Positions 6,523 through 14,490 of a stretch of 18,725 nt of DNA are shown here, one piece after another (the first letter of the stretch is position 1; each line of letters opens with the position of its first letter). The DNA comes from Bacillota bacterium (GTDB lineage Bacteria > Bacillota > Clostridia > Oscillospirales > Acutalibacteraceae). A program made the translations under genes and the position numbers. The notes beneath the pieces are model-generated. The model was not told the DNA's origin. It did not search any database and saw only the letters and a list, made by a program, of their open reading frames with translations. The stretch is taken from contig JAEZGM010000032.1 in the NCBI GenBank assembly GCA_023416955.1, forward strand, positions 1 to 18,725, written 5' to 3'.

Positions 6523-7182
6523 ATGAAAGACGAAATTTTATTCAGCTTAACTTATGGAATGTATGCCATCGGTGTGAAGGACGAAAATAACAAACCCTCC
6601 GCCTGCATTGTCAATACGGTAACACAGGTAACGAATTCGCCGAACCGGATTGCCGTCACCATGAACCACGACAATTACAGCCATGAGTGCATTTCAAAGA
6701 ACGGTCTGTTTACTGTCTCCGTTTTTTCAGAGGAGACCTCCGGCGCGGTGATCGGCGCGCTTGGATTTACTTCCGGCAAGGATAATGATAAGCTGGCGAA
6801 CGTGCGTCATAAAATTCTGGCGGAGGGCGTGCCGGTCATTCAGGAAAACATCTGCTGCTGGTTTCTCTGCAAAGTGGTAAGCAGCACGGAAACGCCTACC
6901 CATACGATTTTTATTGCTGAAATTCTTGCCGGCAGCGACAGCGCCAGCCGCGCCCCGATGACTTATGATTATTACCACAAGGTCATCAAGGGAAAAGCGC
7001 CGAAAAATGCGCCTACTTATCAGAAGCAGCAGGCGGAAGGCGATGGCATCGGCGGGCAAAGCTGGATTTGTACCGTATGCGGTTATGTTCACAATGACCC
7101 TGATGTAGCGTTTGAAGATCTTCCGGACGATTGGGTGTGCCCAATCTGCGGAATGCCGAAATCCGCGTTTAAGCGGCAGTAA
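6523..7182 (+). CDS. Flavin reductase-rubredoxin fusion (high-molecular-weight rubredoxin)
   Basis: Residues 1 to about 165 form an FMN-binding split-barrel flavin reductase domain: MKDEILFSLTYGMYAIGV, then NSPNRIAVTMN and the GLFTVSVFSE block. The last 40 residues form a rubredoxin with C183-x2-C186-GY and C206-P-x-C209-G, which bind one iron. In acetogenic and other clostridia such fusions pass electrons from NAD(P)H to flavodiiron proteins for oxygen or NO detoxification; that role is inferred here. I use the ATG at 6523 because GGGGGAG lies 6 bases upstream; an ATG at 6508 would overlap that site. At 219 residues it has normal length. A dyad lies upstream and a long terminator follows. 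Confidence 0.92.
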   Translation: MKDEILFSLTYGMYAIGVKDENNKPSACIVNTVTQVTNSPNRIAVTMNHDNYSHECISKNGLFTVSVFSEETSGAVIGALGFTSGKDNDKLANVRHKILAEGVPVIQENICCWFLCKVVSSTETPTHTIFIAEILAGSDSASRAPMTYDYYHKVIKGKAPKNAPTYQKQQAEGDGIGGQSWICTVCGYVHNDPDVAFEDLPDDWVCPICGMPKSAFKRQ

Positions 7183-7197
7183 AATCAGTTCAGCGCG

Positions 7198-7249
7198 AAA
7201 AGGGTGCCTCAAAACGGATGAAGTTTCATTCGTTTTGAGGCACCCTTTT
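7198..7249 (+). terminator. Very long hairpin terminator
   Basis: AAAAGGGTGCCTCAAAACG (7198-7216) pairs perfectly over 19 bases with 7231-7249. An inner ATGAA/TTCAT stem nearly closes the loop, giving about 24 pairs. The right arm ends in TTTT. Because the left arm begins with AAAA, it could also act on the opposite strand. It separates the rubredoxin-fusion gene from the acetyltransferase gene. Confidence 0.85.
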
Positions 7250-7284
7250 GATGCCTTAAAATTTTTTTAATAACGGAGGATCTT

Positions 7285-7836
7285 ATGATGAATACTTATG
7301 AAACGGAACGGCTGCTGCTGAAAGCGCCGGATCAGAATTCAGCGGCGTATATTTTAGATTATTACAAAAGAAACAAGGAGTTTCTGGAAGAATGGGAGCC
7401 GGTCAGGCAGCCGGAGTTCTACACGCTTGAGTATCAGGAAAATCAGCTTGAAAACCAACTGGCTCAAATCAAAAGAGGTGACGCACTGCGTTTCTGGCTG
7501 TTCGAAAAGGAAAATCCGGAGAAAGCCATCGGATCTTTTTCGTTCACCAATATTTCCCGTGGCGCGTTCTGGTCCTGTCTTCTCGGTTACGGGATGGACG
7601 GTCAGAGCATTAATCGGGGCTATATGACGGAAGCACTGCGAAAGGGCGTTGAAATCATTTTCGGCGAATACGGGCTGCACCGGATTGAAGCCAATATTAT
7701 GCCGAAAAACGCGCGTTCCCTGCGCGTCACCGAGAAGCTGGGGTTTGTAAATGAGGGAATTTCGCGCCGGTATTTGAAAATCAACGGAAATTGGGAAGAC
7801 CATATTCATATGGTTCTGTTAAATGACGCGGTCTGA
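7285..7836 (+). CDS. RimJ/RimL-type GNAT N-acetyltransferase
   Basis: A 183-residue GNAT-fold protein using acetyl-CoA. The N-terminal YETERLLLKAPDQNSAAYI, the central IGSFSFTNISRG and LLGYGMDGQSINRGYMTEAL (the acetyl-CoA loop region), and the C-terminal RIEANIMPKNARSLRVTEKLGF followed by RRYLKINGNWEDHIHM are characteristic of the RimJ/RimL branch. That branch acetylates the N terminus of ribosomal proteins or other amines. The real substrate cannot be told. GGAGG precedes the ATG at 7285; a second ATG follows at once. It converges with the LysR gene, with 72 bp between the stop codons and no clear T-tailed terminator. Confidence 0.92.
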   Translation: MMNTYETERLLLKAPDQNSAAYILDYYKRNKEFLEEWEPVRQPEFYTLEYQENQLENQLAQIKRGDALRFWLFEKENPEKAIGSFSFTNISRGAFWSCLLGYGMDGQSINRGYMTEALRKGVEIIFGEYGLHRIEANIMPKNARSLRVTEKLGFVNEGISRRYLKINGNWEDHIHMVLLNDAV

Positions 7837-7908
7837 TCCGGATATTCTTCGAAATGGCAGACAGAAAACAAAGTGATCCTGCCCCAAAAACGATAGCGGG
7901 AGGCAGTT

Positions 7909-8787
7909 TCAGGGAATAGAATCCGAAGAATCATTCTGAAACATTTCCAAAAAACTTTTTGCTGCGGCGGAAAGGTAACGGTCACTGCGCCAGATGGCGG
8001 TGACGCGACTCTCAATTTCCGGCTCCTCTATGGTTTTACAGATTCCTTCCGCGTAGTGCAGCATGGAGCGGGGAACAACCGCAACGCCCAGCCCGGCGTT
8101 TGCCCACATCAGGGAAGTACGCGCGTCGTCGTTCAGGCAGAAAACGTTTGGCTTAAATCCGGTGGACTTACAGGCCGTCACGATCAGCTTTTCAAAGCGG
8201 CGGTAAAGAATGAGCGGCATACCCGCAAGGTCTTTCAACCCGATGCCTTCACCACTGAAACCGGAAAGAAATTCTGCACTCCCCGCGGCGATCATCGGCT
8301 CGCTCGCAAGGGAACGCTGTTCGGTGTTTTCGGCATGAAACGGGGTGCGTACGACAGCAACCTCAATTTCGCCCGCCGCCAGAAGGTCGATCAGGTGGAA
8401 GGTATTTCCCTCACTGATTTCAAAACGCACTCCGGGGTAAGCCGCGGCGTAGGACTTCATGCGGGCTTCAAGCAGCGCCGGGCCGGAGGACGACGTTGTG
8501 CCGAGGCGAAGCGTGCCGCTTGGCTTGGTGCCGAAATCGTCCAGCTCGCGCAGGGTAGTGTCAGCCAAATCGAGCAGGGTGCTTGCACGGCGGTAAAGCA
8601 GGACGCCGGCGTCCGTCAGCCGAACGCGGCGCGCCCCGCGCTCCACAAGCTGCTTTCCCACTTCTTCCTCCAGCAGCTTCAGCTGATGGCTGAGCGGAGG
8701 CTGGGAGATATGCAGCTTTTTCGCCGCCGCGCTGATGCTTCCCTGCTCCGCGATGGCAATGAAATATTCCAGTTGTTTCAGATCCAT
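7909..8787 (-). CDS. LysR-family transcriptional regulator
   Basis: A 292-residue LysR regulator. The winged helix-turn-helix occupies residues 1-60 (MDLKQLEYFIAIAEQGSISAAAKKLHISQPPLSHQLKLLEEEVG). The rest is a periplasmic-binding-like effector domain starting with LRLGTTSSSGPALL. A gene so close to its own kind of divergent neighbour often controls it, so the ABC exporter pair starting at 9025 is a candidate target; this is an inference. The intergenic region of 237 bp contains the second copy of palindromic repeat family 1, whose end lies about 25 bp from the start codon and may contribute the -10. Confidence 0.95.
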   Translation of the reverse strand: MDLKQLEYFIAIAEQGSISAAAKKLHISQPPLSHQLKLLEEEVGKQLVERGARRVRLTDAGVLLYRRASTLLDLADTTLRELDDFGTKPSGTLRLGTTSSSGPALLEARMKSYAAAYPGVRFEISEGNTFHLIDLLAAGEIEVAVVRTPFHAENTEQRSLASEPMIAAGSAEFLSGFSGEGIGLKDLAGMPLILYRRFEKLIVTACKSTGFKPNVFCLNDDARTSLMWANAGLGVAVVPRSMLHYAEGICKTIEEPEIESRVTAIWRSDRYLSAAAKSFLEMFQNDSSDSIP

Positions 8788-8812
8788 ATTGGCGACCGTC
8801 CTTTTTTCAGCA

Positions 8813-8883
8813 TATAGTCAGTTCATTTGAAAACAGAACCAATCTCCATTTTTTTGGATGTTTTCTAAAGTGAACTGACTATA
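8813..8883. repeat. Palindromic repeat family 1, copy 2 (MITE-like)
   Basis: A 71-bp element with 13-base perfect inverted ends (TATAGTCAGTTCA and its complement). GAAAAC/GTTTTC and CCAA/TTGG continue the stem inside. It matches the copy at 3475-3540 almost base for base in both arms and differs mainly in its centre. It lies between lysR and the ABC exporter genes and could affect either promoter. Confidence 0.85.
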
Positions 8884-8973
8884 AAAGATTTGTCTTTCAA
8901 ACAGTGGTTTTCTGCTATATCGTTTGAGTATGGGAAATAGATAAAATCAATATTATTCATATAGGTTGGTCCG

Positions 8974-8982
8974 TGCTATAAT
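8974..8982 (+). promoter_or_regulatory. Extended -10 for the ABC exporter operon
   Basis: TGCTATAAT is an extended -10 (TGn-TATAAT). No good -35 lies 16-18 bases upstream, which is tolerated by extended -10 promoters. Transcription would start near 8989, about 36 bases before the ATG at 9025. Confidence 0.45.
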
Positions 8983-9024
8983 CATAACGGTAAAATGATG
9001 TTTTAACAAGGGATTGATAAGAAA

Positions 9025-10767
9025 ATGAGGAAACTTGTTCGCTACCTGAAGGATTATAAGTTTCAGGTCATTGTCGGGCCGATCTTCAAACTGATCGAAG
9101 CTATTTTTGAATTGATCGTTCCGATTATTACGGCAAAAATGATTGATGACGGCGTGCGCGAAGGGGATATAAACTATATTTGGCACATGGGCGGCATTCT
9201 GGTGCTGCTGGGCGCTGTGGGTCTTTGCAGTGCGCTGATTTGCCAGAAGTTCGCTTCCATCGCTTCACAGGGCTTCGGAACCGTGCTGCGCAACGAAATG
9301 TACCGGCATATCAATACGTTTTCCCATGCGGAAATTGACCGCTTCGGTACGCCGTCGCTGATTACGCGTATTACGAACGATGTGAACCAGCTGCAGACCG
9401 CCGTCGCCATGCTGATCCGCCTGGTTATCCGCGCGCCGTTTCTCGCAATCGGTGCTATGGTCATGGCGATGATTGTGAACTTTAAGCTGGCAATTATCTT
9501 TTTAATCGCGACCCCGCTCATTGCTTTGGTGCTTTACGCTATTATGAGCCGCTCTGTTCCGTTCTTTCGGGTCATGCAGCAAAAGCTGGACAGAATTTCT
9601 CTTGTTTCCCGGGAAGGCCTAAGCGGTGTGCGGGTCATCCGCGCTTTTTCAAAACAGGAAAACGAGCAGCAGCGCTTTAACGCCGCCGCGGAAGATCAGG
9701 CGGATACGGCAATTCGGGTCGGGAAGCTTTCGGCTCTTTTAAATCCGCTGACCTACACCATTATGAACTTCGCCATCGTTGCTATCATATGGTTTGGCGG
9801 CTTCCGTGTCGGTTCCGGCGCCATGACGCAGGGCGAGGTGATTGCGTTTGTAAACTACATGACGCAGACTCTTCTGGCACTGATTGTTGTAGCCAACCTT
9901 GTGGTGTTATTCACAAAGGCTTCGGCTTCGGCATCGCGTGTCAACGAGGTGCTGGAAACAGTTCCGTCCGTTCGGGAAATGAGCAGCGAGCCGGTTGTTC
10001 CGGTGCCGGGCTCGTCCAAAATTGAGTTTGAAAACGTGGGCTTTTCCTACAACGTGACCGATGAAGAGCGTTACACCCTGCGCGGCATCAACTTGCGCGT
10101 CATGCCCGGCGAAACGGTGGGAATCATCGGAGGTACGGGCTCGGGAAAATCCACTTTAGTAAATTTAATTTCACGCTTTTATGATGTGAATGAGGGTGCG
10201 ATTCTGATTGACGGCGTGGACGTACGGAAATATCCGTTCGCGCAGCTGCGCGGGGAAGTGGGGATGGTTCCGCAGGAAGCGACGCTCTTTACCGGTACGA
10301 TTGCCGGTAACCTGCGCTGGTCGGACGAAAACGCAACACAGGAGCAGCTGGAGCACGCGCTGAAAATCGCGCAGGCCTATGATTTTGTTTCCGCGCTGCC
10401 GGAAGGACTGGAAAGCCCGGTGAATCAGGGCGGAAAGAACTTTTCGGGCGGGCAGAAGCAGCGCCTTACCATTGCACGGGCGTTGGTTTCACGGCCGCAG
10501 ATTCTGATTCTGGACGACAGCGCCAGCGCGCTGGATTTTGCGACCGACGCCGCGCTGCGCAAAGCGATTCGCTCCGAAACGACGGGTATGACGGTACTGA
10601 TTGTATCCCAGCGTGTCAGCGCGGTGCGGCGTGCGGATAAAATCCTCGTCATGGACGACGGTCAGATTGCCGCGGCCGGCACACACGAGGAGCTGCTTGA
10701 AAACAGCACGGTGTACCGCGAAATCTGCCTGTCGCAGCTCAGTCAGGACGAGGTGAACAAGAAATGA
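9025..10767 (+). CDS. ABC exporter half-transporter with degenerate ATP site (TM287-like)
   Basis: A 580-residue protein with an N-terminal six-helix exporter domain (about 1-310) and a C-terminal ATPase domain. Walker A is GGTGSGKST (369-377) and the signature FSGGQ (473-477) is canonical. Walker B, however, reads ILILDDS, so the catalytic glutamate is Asp498. The switch histidine is replaced by Gln529 (VSQRVS). This is the signature of the non-catalytic half of heterodimeric exporters such as TM287/288 and BmrC/BmrD. The start lacks a close Shine-Dalgarno; AAGGGA lies 11 bases upstream. Its stop codon overlaps the start of the partner gene (ATGA). Export of drugs or lipids is likely; the cargo is unknown. 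Confidence 0.95.
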   Translation: MRKLVRYLKDYKFQVIVGPIFKLIEAIFELIVPIITAKMIDDGVREGDINYIWHMGGILVLLGAVGLCSALICQKFASIASQGFGTVLRNEMYRHINTFSHAEIDRFGTPSLITRITNDVNQLQTAVAMLIRLVIRAPFLAIGAMVMAMIVNFKLAIIFLIATPLIALVLYAIMSRSVPFFRVMQQKLDRISLVSREGLSGVRVIRAFSKQENEQQRFNAAAEDQADTAIRVGKLSALLNPLTYTIMNFAIVAIIWFGGFRVGSGAMTQGEVIAFVNYMTQTLLALIVVANLVVLFTKASASASRVNEVLETVPSVREMSSEPVVPVPGSSKIEFENVGFSYNVTDEERYTLRGINLRVMPGETVGIIGGTGSGKSTLVNLISRFYDVNEGAILIDGVDVRKYPFAQLRGEVGMVPQEATLFTGTIAGNLRWSDENATQEQLEHALKIAQAYDFVSALPEGLESPVNQGGKNFSGGQKQRLTIARALVSRPQILILDDSASALDFATDAALRKAIRSETTGMTVLIVSQRVSAVRRADKILVMDDGQIAAAGTHEELLENSTVYREICLSQLSQDEVNKK

Positions 10768-12518
10768 AAACATCGGTATTGAAGCGTTTGATGCAGTACA
10801 CCAGACCGTACAGCCTGTATTTAATCGGCGCACTGGTCAGTGCGGTCATCAATATCTCACTGACGTTATACGGCCCCATTCTGATCGGGCGTGCCGTCGA
10901 CCATGTGGTCGGAAAAGGAAACGTTGACTTTGCGGGCATGGTGCCGATTCTCGTAACGCTTGGGTGTACCATCCTGCTGAGCGCGGTATTTCAGTGGATT
11001 ATGACTTACTGTACCAATAAGGCCACTTATCGGACGGTGCGCGATATGCGTATCCAGGCGTATGAAAAGATCAATAAACTCCCGTTAAAATACATCGACG
11101 GTCACGCGCACGGCGACATCATCAGCCGGATTGTCAACGATGTGGATCAGGTTTCCGACGGTCTTCTTCAGGGGCTGACGCAGGTTTTCACCGGAGTCGT
11201 TACCATTGTCGGCACGCTGATATTCATGCTGACCATTAGCCCGGTTATTACGCTAGTCGTCGTGTTTGTTACGCCGCTTTCTCTGTTTGTCGCCGCGTTT
11301 ATCTCGAAAATATCACACAGTCAGTTTTCGCGGCAGCAGGCGACGCAAGGCGAGTTGAGCGGCTATGTGGAGGAAATGCTTTCCGGCCAGAAAATCGTAA
11401 AGACGTTCCACTACGAAAGCCGCGCGCAGGAGCAGTTCGGCGAAATGAACCAGCGCCTTTATGAGTCCGGGGTAAAGGCACAGTTTTATTCCTCTCTTTC
11501 AAACCCCAGCACCCGTTTCGTGAACGGGCTTGTTTACGCAGCTGTGGCCATTTTCGGTTCCGTGTGTGCGGTGACCGGTCGGCCGGCCCCTTTGACCGTA
11601 GGTCAGATTACCAGTTTTCTGGCCTACGCCAACCAATACACCAAGCCTTTTAATGAAGTTACGGGCGTGATCCCGCAAATTCAGACGGCGTTTGCTTCCG
11701 CACAGCGGCTCTTCACTTTTTTGGACGCGGACGAGGAGCTGCCCGACGAGCCGGATGCCCGGGTGTTGAAAGACTGTGAAGGAAACGTTACTGTTGAAAA
11801 CCTGTATTTCTCTTACAAGCCGGAAGTAAAGTTAATTCAGAACATGAATATTTCCGCGCGCAAGGGCGAGCGCATTGCGATTGTCGGCCCGACGGGCTGC
11901 GGAAAAACGACGATTATTAATTTGCTGATGCGTTTTTACGACGCCGACTGCGGCACGATTCGCATTGACGGTGTCCCTGTAAACCATATTACGCGAAGCA
12001 GCCTGCGCACTGCTTTTGGCATGGTGCTTCAGGATACCTGGTTGTTCACCGGTACGGTGCGTGAGAATATTGTCTATGGCCGTGCGGGCGTGACGGAAGA
12101 GGAAATCATAGCCGCCGCCAAGTCGGCGCACGCTCATTCGTTTATTATGCGCCTGCCTGACGGATACTCCACCATGATTGCCGAAGACGGCGGAAACCTT
12201 TCCCAGGGGCAGCGCCAGCTTCTCTGTATTGCGCGCGTGATGCTGGTTGACCCGCCGATTTTGATTCTGGACGAAGCGACAAGCTCAATCGATACCAGAA
12301 CGGAAATCAAAATTCAAAAGGCGTTTGACGAAATGATGCATGGGCGCACAAGCTTTATCGTGGCGCACCGCCTGTCAACCATTCGGGAAGCCGACCTCAT
12401 TCTGGTTATGAACCACGGGCAGATCATCGAACAGGGCGCGCACGGGCAGCTTCTTGAAAAGAATGGTTTTTACGCAAATCTTTATAACAGCCAGTTTGCC
12501 GCGTTGGAAGAGGCGTAA
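10764..12518 (+). CDS. ABC exporter half-transporter, catalytic partner (TM288-like)
   Basis: A 584-residue half-transporter that overlaps the upstream gene by 4 bases, indicating translational coupling and a matched subunit ratio. The membrane domain covers about residues 1-320. In the ATPase domain, Walker A is GPTGCGKT (375-382), Walker B ILILDEA has the catalytic Glu504, and the switch His535 is present in VAHRLS. The signature is LSQGQ (479-483) rather than LSGGQ. Normal catalytic residues here with a variant signature are exactly complementary to the partner, so one composite site hydrolyses ATP and the other does not. This assignment comes from the residues; the substrate is unknown. 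Confidence 0.95.
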   Translation: MKTSVLKRLMQYTRPYSLYLIGALVSAVINISLTLYGPILIGRAVDHVVGKGNVDFAGMVPILVTLGCTILLSAVFQWIMTYCTNKATYRTVRDMRIQAYEKINKLPLKYIDGHAHGDIISRIVNDVDQVSDGLLQGLTQVFTGVVTIVGTLIFMLTISPVITLVVVFVTPLSLFVAAFISKISHSQFSRQQATQGELSGYVEEMLSGQKIVKTFHYESRAQEQFGEMNQRLYESGVKAQFYSSLSNPSTRFVNGLVYAAVAIFGSVCAVTGRPAPLTVGQITSFLAYANQYTKPFNEVTGVIPQIQTAFASAQRLFTFLDADEELPDEPDARVLKDCEGNVTVENLYFSYKPEVKLIQNMNISARKGERIAIVGPTGCGKTTIINLLMRFYDADCGTIRIDGVPVNHITRSSLRTAFGMVLQDTWLFTGTVRENIVYGRAGVTEEEIIAAAKSAHAHSFIMRLPDGYSTMIAEDGGNLSQGQRQLLCIARVMLVDPPILILDEATSSIDTRTEIKIQKAFDEMMHGRTSFIVAHRLSTIREADLILVMNHGQIIEQGAHGQLLEKNGFYANLYNSQFAALEEA

Positions 12519-12537
12519 AATCAACAGGAACGATCTA

Positions 12538-12566
12538 TTGAATAACAACGCCCGCCGATGTATAAT
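12538..12566 (+). promoter_or_regulatory. Sigma-A promoter of the transketolase operon
   Basis: TTGAAT (12538-12543) and the perfect TATAAT (12561-12566) are separated by 17 bases. It lies 19 bp past the stop codon of the ABC exporter gene. Transcription would start near 12573. Confidence 0.75.
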
Positions 12567-12582
12567 ATAGCAGTAAATTCAG

Positions 12583-12619
12583 GTCTTATTTATAAAATTC
12601 ATAGATTTACAAATAAGAC
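12583..12619 (+). promoter_or_regulatory. Hairpin in the transketolase leader
   Basis: GTCTTATTT (12583-12591) pairs with AAATAAGAC (12611-12619), with a 19-base AT-rich loop. It begins about 10 bases after the predicted transcription start and ends about 30 bases before the ATG. It could stabilise the 5' end of the mRNA or be an operator. No T-run follows, so it is not a simple attenuator. Confidence 0.5.
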
Positions 12620-12648
12620 TTGGCATCAGGAGTTTTTAGGAGGTTAGC

Positions 12649-13494
12649 ATGGACAGAACACAGAAAAAAGAATTGCAGATTCTGGCCACTAAGGTCAGAA
12701 TGGGCGCAATTGAAGGCGTATATCATGCGAAGTCCGGCCATCCGGGCGGGTCGCTGTCCGCGGCGGATTTATTCACCTACCTTTATTTCAGGGAGATGAA
12801 TGTAGATTCCAAAAATCCGAAGGACGAAAACAGAGACCGTTTTGTGCTTTCCAAAGGGCACTGCGCGCCGGGCCTTTATGCGGCGCTGGCACTGAAGGAA
12901 TATTTCCCGATGGACGAGCTGAAAAAGCTGCGCCATATCGGTGCAATGCTGCAGGGGCATCCGGATATGAAAGGTACTCCCGGTATTGATATGACAACCG
13001 GCTCACTGGGGCAGGGTGTGTCCGCCGCGTGTGGAATGGCGCTTGCCGCAAAGCTGGACGGAAAGGAATACCGCGTGTATTCCATGCTGGGCGACGGCGA
13101 AATTGAGGAAGGTCAGGCGTGGGAGGCCGCCATGTTTGCGGCGCACCATAAACTGGACAATCTGTGCCTGATTGTTGACAACAACGGCCTTCAGATTGAC
13201 GGTCCCGTCTGTGAAGTAGGCGGGCCGGAGCCGATCGACGAAAAATACCGTGCGTTCGGCTTTGACGTACAGGTGATTGACGGCCATGATTTTAATCAGA
13301 TTGAGGCTGCGTTTGCGCACGCTAAGACCGTAAAGGGCAAACCGAGCGCCATCATTGCAAAGACGATTAAGGGCAAGGACGTGTCCTTTATGGAAAATCA
13401 GGTTGGCTGGCACGGTGCCGCCCCGAATAAAGAGCAGTATGAAGTTGCAATGGCGGACTTAAACAAGGTTCTGGCCGGATTGGAGGCGGAATAA
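12649..13494 (+). CDS. Transketolase, N-terminal (TPP pyrophosphate-binding) subunit
   Basis: A 281-residue protein equal to the first domain of ordinary transketolase. HAKSGHPGGSLSAAD (26-40) and FVLSKGHCAPGLYAAL (65-80) line the cofactor and active site. The TPP motif runs from GDGE (148-151) to VDNN (176-179), and binds the diphosphate through a metal ion. With the next gene it forms the enzyme that moves two-carbon ketol units between sugar phosphates in the non-oxidative pentose phosphate pathway. Splitting into two genes is common in clostridia and archaea. AGGAGG lies 5 bases before the ATG. The gene abuts its partner, TAA directly followed by ATG. Confidence 0.96.
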   Translation: MDRTQKKELQILATKVRMGAIEGVYHAKSGHPGGSLSAADLFTYLYFREMNVDSKNPKDENRDRFVLSKGHCAPGLYAALALKEYFPMDELKKLRHIGAMLQGHPDMKGTPGIDMTTGSLGQGVSAACGMALAAKLDGKEYRVYSMLGDGEIEEGQAWEAAMFAAHHKLDNLCLIVDNNGLQIDGPVCEVGGPEPIDEKYRAFGFDVQVIDGHDFNQIEAAFAHAKTVKGKPSAIIAKTIKGKDVSFMENQVGWHGAAPNKEQYEVAMADLNKVLAGLEAE

Positions 13495-14439
13495 ATGGCT
13501 GAAATGGTGAAAAAGGCAACAAGAGAAAGCTACGGCGAGACTTTGGCTGAGCTTTCCGGCGAATATCCCCAGATTGTCGTTCTTGACGCAGATTTAGCTG
13601 CCGCGACAAAAACCGGTATTTTCAAAAAAGCCAGCCCGGAGCGTTTTATTGACTGCGGTATTTCCGAGTGCAACATGGTCGGCGTCGCCGCCGGTCTTGC
13701 AACTTGCGGCAAAATTCCGTTCGCGACTTCGTTCGCAATGTTTTCCGCCGGACGCGCTTTCGAGCAGGTGCGCAATTCCGTCGGTTACCCGCATTTGAAT
13801 GTAAAGATTGTCGGTTCTCATGCCGGTATTTCCGTCGGTGAAGACGGAGCAACCCACCAGTGCAACGAGGATATTGCTCTGATGCGTACGATCCCGGGCA
13901 TGGTCGTGCTCAATCCGTCCGATCACTACGAGATGAAAGCGGCTGTTCGTGCCGCGGCAGAGTATTACGGCCCGGTTTATATCCGTCTTGGCCGCCTTGC
14001 TGTGGAGAGCTTTAACAATTCGGATGATTATCAGTTCGAGCTTGGCAAGGGCATTACGCTGCGTGACGGTCATGATATTACGATCATCGCGACCGGGCTG
14101 ATGGTATCCCGTGCGCTGGAAGCTGTGAAAACACTGGCCGATCAGGGTATTGACGCACGTTTGATCAATATTCATACGATTAAGCCGATTGACCGTGAAC
14201 TGGTGGTCAAGGCGGCAAAGGAAACCGGGCGGATTGTCACGGTGGAAGAGCATAACGTTATCGGCGGCCTTGGCGACGCGGTGTGCGGGGTGCTCTCCGA
14301 AGAATATCCGGTTCCGGTTAAAAAAATCGGTATGAACGACGTTTTCGGTCACTCCGGCCCGGCAAACGAACTGCTGGATGAGTTTGGGCTGAACGCGGCC
14401 AATATTGTGGAAATGGTGAAAAACGTACTTGGCAAATAA
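13495..14439 (+). CDS. Transketolase, C-terminal (pyrimidine-binding) subunit
   Basis: A 314-residue protein comprising the pyrimidine-binding and C-terminal domains. DCGISECNMVGVAAGLA (53-69) contains Glu58, which protonates the aminopyrimidine of TPP. FAMFSAGRAFEQVRNSV and GSHAGISVGEDGATHQ follow, then the C-terminal domain with IIATGLMVSRALEA and VTVEEHNVIGGLGDAV. The split leaves no missing blocks between the two subunits. There is no gap to the upstream gene, whose last codons contain a GGAGG-like site for this start. A strong terminator follows. It resembles 1-deoxyxylulose-5-phosphate synthase distantly, but the split structure and size fit transketolase. Confidence 0.96.
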   Translation: MAEMVKKATRESYGETLAELSGEYPQIVVLDADLAAATKTGIFKKASPERFIDCGISECNMVGVAAGLATCGKIPFATSFAMFSAGRAFEQVRNSVGYPHLNVKIVGSHAGISVGEDGATHQCNEDIALMRTIPGMVVLNPSDHYEMKAAVRAAAEYYGPVYIRLGRLAVESFNNSDDYQFELGKGITLRDGHDITIIATGLMVSRALEAVKTLADQGIDARLINIHTIKPIDRELVVKAAKETGRIVTVEEHNVIGGLGDAVCGVLSEEYPVPVKKIGMNDVFGHSGPANELLDEFGLNAANIVEMVKNVLGK

Positions 14440-14462
14440 AAATTTGCAGGTTTGAATACTTG

Positions 14463-14490
14463 AGCCGCAGCTTTGTGCTGCGGCTTTTTT
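14463..14490 (+). terminator. Intrinsic terminator of the transketolase operon
   Basis: AGCCGCAGC (14463-14471) pairs with GCTGCGGCT (14477-14485) around a 5-base loop, followed by a run of six T. It begins 23 bp after the transketolase stop codon. Confidence 0.92.

Noticed and set aside
8056..8817. Frame antisense to the LysR gene
   Set aside because: The LysR protein is full-length with an intact HTH and effector domain; the antisense product has no domain.
12573..12648. Riboswitch in the transketolase leader
   Set aside because: The leader is only about 75 bases, has one simple hairpin, and shows no motif of a known riboswitch class.
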